Below the pieces are notes generated by a model. The model worked only from the letters and a program-made list of their open reading frames with translations. It was not told the origin of the DNA and did not search any database. This document shows, piece after piece, positions 14,148 to 23,300 of a stretch of DNA of 35,211 nt; position 1 is the first letter of the stretch, and the number at the start of each line of letters is the position of its first letter. This DNA is from CAZMYO01 sp964570525 (lineage in GTDB: Bacteria > Patescibacteriota > Patescibacteriia > Magasanikbacterales > GWA2-37-8). The DNA lies in the NCBI GenBank assembly GCA_964570525.1, contig CAZMYO010000025.1:1-35211 (forward strand), read 5' to 3'. The translations under genes and the position numbers were made by a program.

Positions 14148-14600
14148 TTACTTGTGGCGTAGAATCAGGTGGCGGCCGTCCCAGCCGCGGCCGAGCCAGG
14201 CCCAGACCTGGACCCAGCGGCCGCCGCGCCAGCAGACGCAGGCGACGTTCTCGGGGTAGCCGGGGTACCGCCAGTCCATAAAGATGAAGGCGACCTTGCC
14301 CCGCAACGCGGCGGAGATCTCGTCCTGGTGCTTCAGGAGGTGCTGACAGTCATCCTCGCCGCGGGGTGGGCCTTCGGCTCCTTGACGCGGGTCGACCATC
14401 GTGCTGCCGAACACGCTCGGCTCTTTCCTCTTGAGGAACGAGAGGATGTCGTAGGTGCGGCCGCCGACGGTCATCGAGTCGGGGGCGAGCGTCGCGGCGA
14501 ACGCCCTGACAGCCATGATGTTGTCCGAGATGACTAATGCCGCGAACAAATCATCGCCGATCTCCCGCTGCAAGTGCGCTGCCGAACGAAGGGTGTTCAT
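14148..14600 (-). CDS. GC-rich orphan protein, paralog family member C (unknown function)
   Basis: 150-aa product without a recognised family. The C-terminal half has HQDEI, then KVAFIFMDW, and ends with CWRGGRWVQVWAWLGRG. This parallels HQDEL...WDGGAWVLNFGWVGRG in gene B (1120-1641) and, more weakly, DHPDEM in gene A. The N-terminal half (SAAHLQREIGDDLFAALVISDN) is helical and not shared with B. ATG 14600 is preceded by GAGGAGG and AAAGGA. An upstream ATG at 14669 also has an AGAAGG, and would add MAFLFAVVARSELSR, but that stretch overlaps the conserved leader hairpin. The gene is markedly GC-rich, with its own strong promoter, leader and terminator, so it is a free-standing unit like A and B. 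Confidence 0.72.
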   Translation of the reverse strand: MNTLRSAAHLQREIGDDLFAALVISDNIMAVRAFAATLAPDSMTVGGRTYDILSFLKRKEPSVFGSTMVDPRQGAEGPPRGEDDCQHLLKHQDEISAALRGKVAFIFMDWRYPGYPENVACVCWRGGRWVQVWAWLGRGWDGRHLILRHK

Positions 14601-14668
14601 TGCCTTTTCCTTTGCCTCCTCATTACGAGAAAGCTCACTCCTTGCCACAACGGCAAAGAGGAAAGCCA
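14601..14668 (-). promoter_or_regulatory. Conserved two-hairpin leader upstream of gene C
   Basis: On the minus strand the hairpin TTTGCC-GTTGT-GGCAAG (around 14641-14657) is followed by a second small stem CTC-GTAAT-GAG. The ribosome site GAGGAGG and the ATG come next. The first hairpin matches that of gene A with compensatory base changes and an RTTGT loop. In this gene the region is also open reading frame, so coding conservation is a competing explanation. Confidence 0.45.
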
Positions 14669-14752
14669 TCGTTTGTGGCCTTCTCTATGTATACTTACTT
14701 ACAAATATACAGAGAGAAAACAAGGAAAACTTGTATTTATGTGACAATTTTA

Positions 14753-14781
14753 ATAATAGTACAAAAAAGGCAACTTGTCAA
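14753..14781 (-). promoter_or_regulatory. Promoter of gene C
   Basis: TTGACA (14781-14776) and TATTAT (14758-14753) on the minus strand are separated by 17 nt, a near-consensus sigma-70-type promoter. Transcription would start near 14746, about 145 nt before the chosen ATG. Confidence 0.8.
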
Positions 14782-14873
14782 GTCAAGAGGCGAAGTGTTT
14801 TTGAGGTATTTAAAGAAGTCGGCTTTCATCAAACAAAAAACCGCTCACATTTGTGAATGGCTCCCACCTCACC

Positions 14874-14901
14874 GTAGAGACGTAGCGCGCTACGTCTCTA
14901 C
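14874..14901. repeat. Perfect 28-bp palindrome at the sod 3' end
   Basis: The arms GTAGAGACGTAGCG and CGCTACGTCTCTAC are exact complements. The palindrome carries the TAG stop of the superoxide dismutase gene. A related GTAGAGACG...CGTCTCTAC pair forms the terminator at 24998-25034. Confidence 0.9.
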
Positions 14902-15491
14902 ATCTTCTCTGATCTTTTCTCTACCACCCCCCAATCAATCGCCTTAAAAAAAGCTTCGATATAATCCGCGCGTTTGGTGTCGTAATCCAGCATAAAGGCG
15001 TGTTCGAAGACGTCCATGATGAGAATGGGAGTACAGCCGGCGAAGTGCCCGACGTCATGTTCGTTAATCCAAACATTAAATAAACGACTGGCCTCCTGAT
15101 CAAGATAGACAACCGCCCAGCCAATGCCGCGCATCATGCCAACGGCCTTAAAATCTTTTTCCCAATTTTCAAACGATCCAAAATCTTTTTCTAGTTTTTT
15201 CACCAACTGTGGACTGCTTCCGCCAGAGGCGGATCCGCCTTTGGCGGACATGTTGCCAAAATAATATTCGTGTAAACGCATGCCGTCAAACTCCCAGCCA
15301 AAGCGGCGTTTCATTTCAGCATACTGTGGAGTGCCCGCCTTACCGTCTTTAACGAGAGCGGCAAGTTCATCGGACAATTTGTTCGTGTTGGTGACATAGC
15401 CTTGGTAGAGCGTGAAGTGATTTTTTAAAAGCTGGTCGCTAAACCCGGCGGTGCCGAGAAGGTGATCGTAATTTTTAGGAGCGTAGGGCAT
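14898..15491 (-). CDS. sod: Fe/Mn superoxide dismutase
   Basis: Converts superoxide to oxygen and hydrogen peroxide. The 197-aa protein keeps the four metal ligands: His25 (LLKNHFTLYQGY), His74 (MRLHEYYFGN), Asp160 and His164 (IMDVFEHAFMLDY). The sequence cannot decide between iron, manganese or cambialistic use. Residues about 83-92 (AKGGSASGGS) are an extra loop encoded by a palindrome, TCCGCC/GGCGGA (15219-15248), between the two domains. The stop codon lies in another palindrome (14874-14901). No secretion signal is present, so it acts in the cytoplasm. ATG 15491 gives MPYAPKNYDHLL; no ribosome site is visible. It is unusual for a presumed anaerobic CPR genome and suggests oxygen exposure. 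Confidence 0.95.
   Translation of the reverse strand: MPYAPKNYDHLLGTAGFSDQLLKNHFTLYQGYVTNTNKLSDELAALVKDGKAGTPQYAEMKRRFGWEFDGMRLHEYYFGNMSAKGGSASGGSSPQLVKKLEKDFGSFENWEKDFKAVGMMRGIGWAVVYLDQEASRLFNVWINEHDVGHFAGCTPILIMDVFEHAFMLDYDTKRADYIEAFFKAIDWGVVEKRSEKM
15219..15248. repeat. Intragenic palindrome in sod
   Basis: Two 15-bp palindromic halves, TCCGCCAGAGGCGGA and TCCGCCTTTGGCGGA, make a 30-bp near-perfect palindrome. Its length is a multiple of three and it encodes a Gly/Ser loop. Confidence 0.85.
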
Positions 15492-15501
15492 ATGTTTTTG
15501 T

Positions 15502-15636
15502 TATTCCCCCCTTGAGGGGGGCTTATGGGGGATGTTGGCCGTGGGTGGCTATCCCTTTTTAATTTTTTAAAATTGTTTGTCTGGTAGCCCATGATTGACG
15601 AGAACATCCCCCTCACCCCCCCTCAAGGGGGGATTA
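15502..15636. repeat. MITE-like inverted-repeat element upstream of sod
   Basis: Left arm ATTCCCCCCTTGAGGGGGGC...GGGGGATGTT and right arm AACATCCCCCTCACC...CCTCAAGGGGGGATTA are imperfect complements. They flank an AT-rich centre (about 15552-15580). The element is roughly 135 bp with no coding frame. It occupies the whole space between the aquaporin stop and the sod start. Confidence 0.8.
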
Positions 15637-15658
15637 CAACGTCCCCCACCAAGTCCAC

Positions 15659-16252
15659 TCAGGCTTTCTTCTTAGTCAGCCACCGAAATAATTGCATCCC
15701 GAGTACGGCTCCGACGGCCGGAGCGAACGCGTACATTAAAGAGAGTGACCCGATTCCAAGGGCCACGGCCGGATTTAGGACCGCGTTAGAGCCAATGCCC
15801 GCGGCCAGAGAAAGTCCAAGCAGAAGGGACGAGCCAACCACGACGCCGGAAAATTCAGCTGGAACCGCCGCCGAGGCCACTGCCGCGACTCCAAAAGCAA
15901 AAATGAAGGCGCCGAGAAGCTCGGCCCAGCCGATGGTGAGGGTGGTGCCAGCTGTAAGAGCGCTGGCGAGTCCCAACCAGCGAGCGACACCTAACGCCAG
16001 AGTTGCTCCCGCCAACTGGGCGAACACGTAGCCGACCGCTCGGCCCAGAGTAATTTTACGCAAACTCAAGAGACCCACGGTGATAGCCGGATTAAAGTGC
16101 GCTCCGGAGATAGGGCCAAGGAGATAAACAAATAAACCCAGGGTCAACGCGGCTATTAGCGGCGTGGGAACAGGAAACGAGCTGTGCAGAGACAAGCTAA
16201 CTGCCAAGGTCAAAACCGCGGTGCCAAACAATTCCGCAATATAGTTTTTCAT
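15659..16252 (-). CDS. Aquaporin/glycerol-facilitator family (MIP) channel
   Basis: Membrane channel of 197 aa with six predicted helices and the two half-helix NPA motifs: HFNPAIT (residues 54-56) and VLNPAVAL (160-162). This is shorter than typical AqpZ or GlpF (about 230-280 aa), mainly through short loops. The second motif is followed by Val-Ala instead of the usual Arg-Asp, so the selectivity-filter arginine is missing and specificity (water, glycerol or another small solute) cannot be assigned. ATG 16252 opens with the typical MKNYIAELFGTAVLT. The gene has its own promoter-like site and is not in an operon with glycerol genes. Confidence 0.9.
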   Translation of the reverse strand: MKNYIAELFGTAVLTLAVSLSLHSSFPVPTPLIAALTLGLFVYLLGPISGAHFNPAITVGLLSLRKITLGRAVGYVFAQLAGATLALGVARWLGLASALTAGTTLTIGWAELLGAFIFAFGVAAVASAAVPAEFSGVVVGSSLLLGLSLAAGIGSNAVLNPAVALGIGSLSLMYAFAPAVGAVLGMQLFRWLTKKKA

Positions 16253-16293
16253 AGTATGAAAAATTGAGGATTAATAAATAATAATTTCTCTAC

Positions 16294-16322
16294 ATTATAG
16301 AGAGGAGTGTTGTTATATGTAA
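16294..16322 (-). promoter_or_regulatory. Candidate promoter of the aquaporin-like gene
   Basis: A perfect TATAAT (16299-16294 on the minus strand) lies 17 nt from a weak TTACAT (-35). A TTGACA further upstream (minus strand, near 16345-16340) with a 17-nt spacer to TTACAT is an alternative. Confidence 0.5.
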
Positions 16323-16348
16323 CCACAGGCAATACGCTATGTCAAACC

Positions 16349-16376
16349 AAAAGACGTCCCATCGGGACGTCTTTTT
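16349..16376 (-). terminator. Terminator of the rpoBC operon
   Basis: The hairpin AAAAGACGTCCC-ATC-GGGACGTCTTTTT lies about 30 nt after the rpoC stop. T-runs on both sides make it usable in either direction. Confidence 0.85.
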
Positions 16377-16404
16377 AATCTTATAATCTTTTAGTCTTCT
16401 TATC

Positions 16405-19400
16405 TTATTTCTTATATCCTGTTCCTGCCGGAATGAGGCGACCGATGATGACGTTCTCCTTGAGACCTTCCAAGTAATCGATCTTGCCGGTAGAAGCGGT
16501 ATTGATAAGGATGCGAGCGGTCTCTTGGAAAGAAGCGGCCGAGAGGAAGCTTTGAGTGGAGAGAGCAACCTTGCTGACCCCGAGTAAGAGCTCGCGCGCG
16601 GTGGCCGGCTTGCCGCCGCCTTCTTTCTTGGCTTGGCGATTGCAAAAATCAAAGTGCGATTTCTCTACAATTTCACCCGGTAAGAGCTCGGTATCTCCGG
16701 CATCTTCCACGTACACGCGGCTAAACATCTGGCGGATAATTAATTCCACGTGCTTGTCGTTTACTTTCTGACCTTGCGAAGAATAAATGTTCTGTACTTC
16801 TTGCAGAACATAGCGCTGTACGGCCGCCCGGTCCCTCAAATCAAACAACTCTTGCAGATTAATACTGCCGTCGGTAAGTTGAGCGCCCTTTTCCACCTCG
16901 TCGCCGGTCTTTATGTACAATTTATACCCAAGCGGAATAATGTATTCGCGCACGCGCGGGCCCTGGTACTCCAGACTGACAATGTTTTTTGTTACTTTCA
17001 CTTTGCCTTCATACTTGGCTTTAATCTCCTCACCCGAGGAACCGCGCACCACCAAGACCTCATCTTTGGCAACGTCCGCGCCATCTTTAACCACAATATC
17101 GTCTTCGGATTTACACTTTATTTTCATTTCCTCCATGCCTTCAAAATGAATCTTAATGATTTTCTGCCCGCGGCGGCCCTCAAAAATTTTCTTGCCCGAG
17201 GGCGAAGTTACAATTTTACCGTCCGCGTCTTCTATCTCTGCTTTACCAGCGACTTCGCAAAGTACTGCCTGGTGCTTGGGAGTCCGTACTTCAAAAAGTT
17301 CTTCCACACGCGGCAAACCCTGGGTAATATCGCCACCGACAACACCACCGGTATGGAATGTGCGCAGCGTGAGCTGGGTTCCCGGTTCACCGATAGATTG
17401 CGCCGCGATAATACCTACCGCGACGCCGTAGGCGACCGGCTCATTGTTGGACAAATCTAGGCCGTAACATTTACGACAGACGCCTTTGCTTAATCGGCAC
17501 TGAAGCAAACTCCGCACATGCACCGATTCCACGCCGTGTTCCTCAATTAAACGCGCCATTTTATTGTCAACAACTCCGCCAGCCGGCACCACCACTTCTT
17601 TACCGATCTTTAAATCAGCCACCACATAGCGGCTCCAAACACGGTCGGAAAGCAGTTCACCCATTTCTTTGGATTGTTCTACCGTAAAAATTTCACCAAT
17701 ATTATCGCCGCAATCTTCTTCAACAATAATCACATCCTGGGCCACATCTACCAAGCGTCGAGTTAAGTACCCGGCGTTGGCTGTGCGCAAAGCCGTATCC
17801 GACAAGCCTTTTCGGGTACCGTGAGAAGAAATAAAGAATTCCAACACCTCAAAACCTTCTTTAAAGTTACCTTTAATCGGAAGCTCAATAATGTCGCCTG
17901 ATGGCGACACCACCAGACCCTTCATGCCCATCACCTGGCCGAGCTGGCCGTAGGTGCCGCGGGCGCCGGAATCAATCATGGCGTAGACCGGGCCGCTGGT
18001 ATTAAGAATATTCTTGATGTTGGCCATAATCTTTTCTTTGGCCTCGGTCCAAATTTCAATAATCTTGGCGTGTCGTTCGCCTTGGGTGATGAGACCTTCC
18101 TGAAACTGCTCTTCCATTTCCCGCACTTTTTCATCGGCCTCGCGAACGAATTGTGGTTTCTCGGGAATCTTCGGGAAGTCATCCATGCCTAAAGAATAAC
18201 CGGATTTGGTGACATAGCGGTAACCGAGATTTTTCAGCTCATCAAGAAAGTAGGCGGTCTCTTGCTGGCCGTAAAGCTCCAAACATAAACGGATGATGCG
18301 AGCCAGGCTCTTCACATTGATAGTTTCGTTGAAATAAGGAAGCTTGGCCGGTATCACTTCATTAAACAGAATTCTTCCAACCGAGGTTTCTAACATTGGG
18401 CTGCCATCGGCCGCTAATTTATCCAGATTAGCAAACCGTACTTTGATGCGCTCATGAAGAGTTATGATCCGATTCTTGTAGGCTAACTTGGCTTCCTTCT
18501 CGGAGGCAAAAAATTTCTTCACTTCTCCGGCATCGCCAATATTATAATGCGTGAGGTAGAAACAGCCGAGCGCGATATCTTGCTTGGGAGTGATTACTGG
18601 CTGGCCGGTGGCTGGCTTGAGCAAGTTTTTTTCCGCGGCCATAAGATTCTCGGCCTCATAGCGAGCCTCGGCCGTGAGCGGCAAATGAACGGCCATCTGG
18701 TCGCCATCGAAGTCGGCGTTAAAAGCGGTACAAACGAGCGGATGCAGCTGAATGGCCTTGCCTTCCACCAAGCGCGGGTGAAAGGCCTGGATGCCAAGGC
18801 GGTGTAAAGTCGGAGCGCGGTTGAGAAGGACGCGCGTGGTTTTGGTTAGCTCTTCCAAAATATCCCAGACTTCATCGGCTTCGGATTCAATAAAACGGCT
18901 GGCGCTCCGGACATTGTGGGCCAGCTCTCGTCTAATAATTTCTCCCATGATAAACGGCTTGAAGAGTTCCAACGCCATGCGCTTGGGGAGTCCGCACTCA
19001 TCGATATTAAGCTGCGGGCCGACGACGATGACGGAGCGGCCGGAGTAGTCCACGCGCTTACCAAGCAAATTCTGGCGGAAACGTCCCTGCTTGCCTTTTA
19101 AGATGTCAGCGAGCGAACGCAGTTGGCGCTTTTGTCCGGTGGAGGCGGTAACGGTTTTGGCGTGCCGAGCGTTATTGTCAATGAGGGCATCTACCGCTTC
19201 TTGCAACATGCGTTTTTCGTTGCGGCAGATAACCTCGGGAGCATCCAGCTCCAAGAGGCGGCGCAAACGATTGTTGCGATTAATCACCCGGCGATATAAA
19301 TCATTCAAATCGGAAGTGGCAAAACGGCCGCCATCCAAAGCTACCATCGGGCGTAAATCCGGCGGGATAACGGGAATATTATTGAGAATCATCCACTCGG

Positions 19401-20280
19401 GACGAATTTTATTCATGGCTAGGCTGCGCAACAATTTTTTGCGCCGAATAATGCGTTCGAGCTTAGCGCCTTTAGAGATCTGCTGTTCAGCCTCCAATTT
19501 TTTAACCGTTTCTTCTAGATTGATACGGCCGAGTAAATTATGAATCGCTTCGGCCCCAATGGAAGCCTCAAAGAGGTGCCCATAGCGCAAGGAAAGCTCC
19601 TGATATTTGTTCTCCGAAACAATTTTTAAAACTTGCAATTCCTTTAACTCTTTTTCGGCTTGCTGAAAATCCAGGTCAAGCGCGCGACGCTTGCGATTGG
19701 CTTCTTCTTGAAGCGAAGCCATCGCTTCGCTCGTGGCTTTATTGTCCTGGGCTGTTTTCACGGCCTGCTCAAGCTCCCGTTCAATCTGTTTTTTCTTGGC
19801 CTTATATTCCTGACGGAGCAAATCGGAAGTTTGTTTTTTGCCGCTCTCATCAACGTGGGTAATAACAAATGAAGCAAAGTAAATTACTTTTTCCAGGGCC
19901 TGGGCCGATAAATCCAGGGCCAAGCCGACTTTAGAAGGAACCGAGCGCAAAAACCAAATGTGAGCCGCCGGCGCGACCAGCTCAATGTGCCCCATGCGCT
20001 CGCGGCGGACGAGTGAATGAGTGACTTCGACGCCGCACTTATCGCAGATAATACCTTTATAACGAATTTTTTTGTATTTTCCGCAATAACACTCCCAATC
20101 TTTCACCGGTCCAAAAATTTCTTCGGCAAACAAACCGCCCTTCTCCGGTTTTTGGGTGCGGTAATTGATGGTTTCGGGTTTCGAAACTTCGCCGTACGAC
20201 CAGCCGCGGATGACTTCCGGAGAAGCTAGTTTAAGCCGAATAGCGTCGAATTGCATGGAGTGTAGTTGATCGCGAAGCAT
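16405..20280 (-). CDS. rpoC: DNA-directed RNA polymerase subunit beta'
   Basis: Largest subunit of RNA polymerase, holding the catalytic magnesium. The 1291-aa product has the N-terminal zinc site (Cys64, Cys66, Cys79, Cys82) and LGKRVDYSGRSVIVVGP. The active-site NADFDGDQMAVH lies near residue 525, followed by the bridge-helix/trigger-loop region (SIGEPGTQLTLRTFHTGG) and the second cysteine cluster (CRLSKGVCRKCYG). Length is in the usual range for bacteria without large lineage inserts. ATG 20280 is preceded by a word-repeat spacer rather than a clear ribosome site. It is the second gene of the operon with rpoB. The final codons and 3' flank (TCTTATTTCTTATATCC) again consist of 7-nt-like words. 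Confidence 0.98.
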   Translation of the reverse strand: MLRDQLHSMQFDAIRLKLASPEVIRGWSYGEVSKPETINYRTQKPEKGGLFAEEIFGPVKDWECYCGKYKKIRYKGIICDKCGVEVTHSLVRRERMGHIELVAPAAHIWFLRSVPSKVGLALDLSAQALEKVIYFASFVITHVDESGKKQTSDLLRQEYKAKKKQIERELEQAVKTAQDNKATSEAMASLQEEANRKRRALDLDFQQAEKELKELQVLKIVSENKYQELSLRYGHLFEASIGAEAIHNLLGRINLEETVKKLEAEQQISKGAKLERIIRRKKLLRSLAMNKIRPEWMILNNIPVIPPDLRPMVALDGGRFATSDLNDLYRRVINRNNRLRRLLELDAPEVICRNEKRMLQEAVDALIDNNARHAKTVTASTGQKRQLRSLADILKGKQGRFRQNLLGKRVDYSGRSVIVVGPQLNIDECGLPKRMALELFKPFIMGEIIRRELAHNVRSASRFIESEADEVWDILEELTKTTRVLLNRAPTLHRLGIQAFHPRLVEGKAIQLHPLVCTAFNADFDGDQMAVHLPLTAEARYEAENLMAAEKNLLKPATGQPVITPKQDIALGCFYLTHYNIGDAGEVKKFFASEKEAKLAYKNRIITLHERIKVRFANLDKLAADGSPMLETSVGRILFNEVIPAKLPYFNETINVKSLARIIRLCLELYGQQETAYFLDELKNLGYRYVTKSGYSLGMDDFPKIPEKPQFVREADEKVREMEEQFQEGLITQGERHAKIIEIWTEAKEKIMANIKNILNTSGPVYAMIDSGARGTYGQLGQVMGMKGLVVSPSGDIIELPIKGNFKEGFEVLEFFISSHGTRKGLSDTALRTANAGYLTRRLVDVAQDVIIVEEDCGDNIGEIFTVEQSKEMGELLSDRVWSRYVVADLKIGKEVVVPAGGVVDNKMARLIEEHGVESVHVRSLLQCRLSKGVCRKCYGLDLSNNEPVAYGVAVGIIAAQSIGEPGTQLTLRTFHTGGVVGGDITQGLPRVEELFEVRTPKHQAVLCEVAGKAEIEDADGKIVTSPSGKKIFEGRRGQKIIKIHFEGMEEMKIKCKSEDDIVVKDGADVAKDEVLVVRGSSGEEIKAKYEGKVKVTKNIVSLEYQGPRVREYIIPLGYKLYIKTGDEVEKGAQLTDGSINLQELFDLRDRAAVQRYVLQEVQNIYSSQGQKVNDKHVELIIRQMFSRVYVEDAGDTELLPGEIVEKSHFDFCNRQAKKEGGGKPATARELLLGVSKVALSTQSFLSAASFQETARILINTASTGKIDYLEGLKENVIIGRLIPAGTGYKK

Positions 20281-20318
20281 ATTGATTCAGTTATTTGCAA
20301 GATTTAGTTCCATCAAAA

Positions 20319-20390
20319 TGTACGAGAGTACGAACCGTTACGAAACGATTTTGTTGTTCGTATTTTCGTAGTTTTCGTATTTCGTACATA
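20319..20390 (-). repeat. Inverted word repeat in the rpoB-rpoC spacer
   Basis: The spacer contains TACGAGAGTACGAACC and TTACGAAACG in one arm and TTCGTATTTTCGTAG, TTTCGTATTTCGTACA in the other. These are opposite orientations of one TACGAAA-type 7-nt word, giving a long imperfect hairpin. The TTTCGTA word also occurs inside ileS (4522-4544). Confidence 0.7.
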
Positions 20391-20393
20391 TTT

Positions 20394-23300
20394 TTATTTT
20401 TGTTCCGTTCGCGTCTCCGCTCCCTGCTCTCCGAACTCAATTTTACGCTGTTTCTCTGCTTCGGCCTTTACTTCTTCGGCGGGGCGATATTCCCCCGATT
20501 CGGAGCGGCTCAAAAGTTCAACATCAAGGCCGAGACCCTTCAACTCGCGCACGAGTACGTTAAATGATTCCGGAATATTTACTTTGTTTACCGGTTCACC
20601 TTTGATAATCGCCTCATACGCCTTGGATCGTCCCTGCACATCGTCCGATTTAATGGTAAGCATTTCTTGAAGAGTGTGGGCGGCGCCATAGGCCTCAAGC
20701 GCCCAGACTTCCATTTCTCCAAAACGCTGTCCGCCAAACTGGGCTTTGCCGCCGAGCGGCTGCTGGGTGATTAAACTGTAAGGGCCAATGGAGCGCTGGT
20801 GAATTTTATCTTCCACCATGTGATTGAGCTTCAACATGTAGTTATATCCGATGGTAGCCTTGTGATCGAATGGATCCCCGGTGCGGCCATCGTAGAGCTG
20901 AATTTGTCCGTTAGTTGGAAAGCCGGCCTTGCTCAATTGTTCTTTAATTTGCTCTTCGGTAACGCCATTCAATACCGGAGTGGCAATCTTATAACCGAGA
21001 GCGTTAGCCGCCAAGCCCAGGTGGGTTTCTAAAATCTGACCCAAGTTCATACGAGAAACAACGCCAAGCGGAGAAAGAATAATATCAACCGGAGTGCCGT
21101 CTTCCAAAAACGGCATTTCTTCTACCGGAACCACCTTGGATACGACACCTTTATTGCCGTGGCGGCCGGCCATTTTATCGCCGACCTGGATTTTGCGCAA
21201 ATCCGCCACCGTTACTTGCACGCGCTTAACCACCCCAGGCTCAAGCTTATCGCCGTTTTCCGCGGAGAAAATTTTAATATCAATAACCTTTCCATGTTCG
21301 CCGTGTTCCAAATAGAGGGAGGAGTCGCGGACATCGCGGGCTTTGTCGCCGAATATGGCGCGCAGTAGCCGCTCTTCAGCGCTAAGTTCAGTTTCGCCTT
21401 TTGGCGTAATTTTACCTACTAAAATATCGCCGGATTTTACTTCGGCGCCGATTCTGATAATACCTTCGCTGTCCAAATTCTTTAACTTTTCTTCACTGAC
21501 GTTTGGAATATCGGCCGTCACTACTTCCGGCCCAAGTTTAGTTTCAGAAACATCAATGGTATAATCCTCAATGTGAATGGAACTATAGCTGTTGTTTTGT
21601 ACCAATCGCTCGGAGATGATGACGGCGTCTTCATAGTTGAAGCCGTCCCACACCATATAAGCCACCAAAACATTCTGGCCCAAAGCCAATTCGCCATCAC
21701 GAATAGAGGGGCCGTCGGAAAGCGGCTGGCCGCGTTTTACTTTTTGTCCCAACTCCACCACCGGATGCTGATCGATGCAGGTGGAATGATTGGAACGTTT
21801 AAACTTGCTTAACGGATAGGTATGTTTTTGTCCTTTCTTTCCGGCCAGCACAATGTGGCTGCCGTCTACCTCGGAAATTTCTCCATCCTCCTCGGCCAAA
21901 ACCATATAGCCGGAATAAAGAGCGGCTTCGTGTTCAACGCCAGTTCCAACAAGCGGCGCTTCCGGTTTAATACACGGCACGGCTTGGCGCTGCATGTTGG
22001 TGCCCATAAGCGCTCGAGTAGCGTCGTCATGTTCCAAAAAAGGGATACAGGAGGTGGCGATGCTTACAATCTGGTTGGAAGCAACATCAAGATATTCAAG
22101 CTCATTACTATTGGCAGCTCCCGGTTTGCCGTAAAGGCGTGCCGGCACCATTTCTTCAAGGAAGTAACCTTTGGCATCTGTTTTGGTGCTGGCGGCGGCC
22201 GTGATAATTTTTTCTTCTTTAAAAGAATTTAGGTGAACAATTTCGTTGGTAACGCGCGGTCGCGTTGGAATTTTCTTGAGCTTAAGTTTGGAGAGTTTCG
22301 CGGCAATCTCCTTGGTGATGAGGGCGCCGTCTTTGAAATCGCCGATGTCGCCGCGCAGAATTTCACCCTCGGTAAAACGCGCGTCGTTTTCCACCTCGCG
22401 CAGAACTTTCCGATAAGGAGTCTCGATAAAACCAAATTCATTGATGCGGGCAAAGCTTGCGAGATGGTTCACCAAACCGATGTTCGGACCTTCCGGTGTC
22501 GCAATGGGGCAGATTCTTCCGTAGTGAGTGGTGTGCACGTCGCGTACCTCAAAGCCGGCGCGATCGCGAGACAAACCGCCGGGCCCAAGAGCCGAAAGGC
22601 GGCGCTTATGTTCGAGCTCGGCCAAGGGGTTGGTCTGATCCATAAACTGCGACAACTGTGAACTCATGAAAAATTCGCGAATGGCGCTGGTAACCGGCCG
22701 GGCGTTAATAAGCTTGTTGGGGGTGAGCTGATCGAGCTCATAGGTGCTCATGCGATCTTTAATAATGCGTTCCATTCTGGCCAAACCAACCCGGAAACGA
22801 TTTTGAGTAAGCTCGCCCACCGCGCGCACGCGGCGATTGCCGAGGTGATCCACATCATCGGGCTCTTCCTGGCTGATGTTCAAGCGCACTATCTCTTTCA
22901 GCACCAGCAATAATTTTTCCGGAGATAAAATGCGGTTGTCTTTCTTTTCGTAATCTTCGGCGGTATAACCGAGATCAAATTTCGTATTAAATTTGTAAAC
23001 CCCGACGCGGCCCAAATCGTAGCGTTCAAAATTAAAGAACATGGCATAGATCAAACTTTTGGCGTTATCGGCCGTAGCCAAGTCGCCGGGACGAATACGC
23101 TTGTAAACTTCAATCAAACCCTCGTCCATATTTTTGGCTAAATCTTTTTTGATGGTGGCGTCAACAAAATCAATGCTAGGATGCTTGTTAACATCTTTAA
23201 ATAATTCTACGAGTTTTTCATCGTCGCCAAACCCGAAAGCGCGCAAAAGCGAAGTGGCGGCCACCTTGCGTTTGCGATCAACTTTAATCCAAAGGACATT

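Noticed and set aside
12672..15636. Insertion sequences
   Set aside because: The inverted-repeat elements have no transposase frame; at most they are non-autonomous MITE- or REP-like units.
16750..17460. Several long frames antisense to rpoC, rpoB, ileS and gyrA
   Set aside because: They lie wholly within conserved genes, lack start signals and have no recognisable domains.
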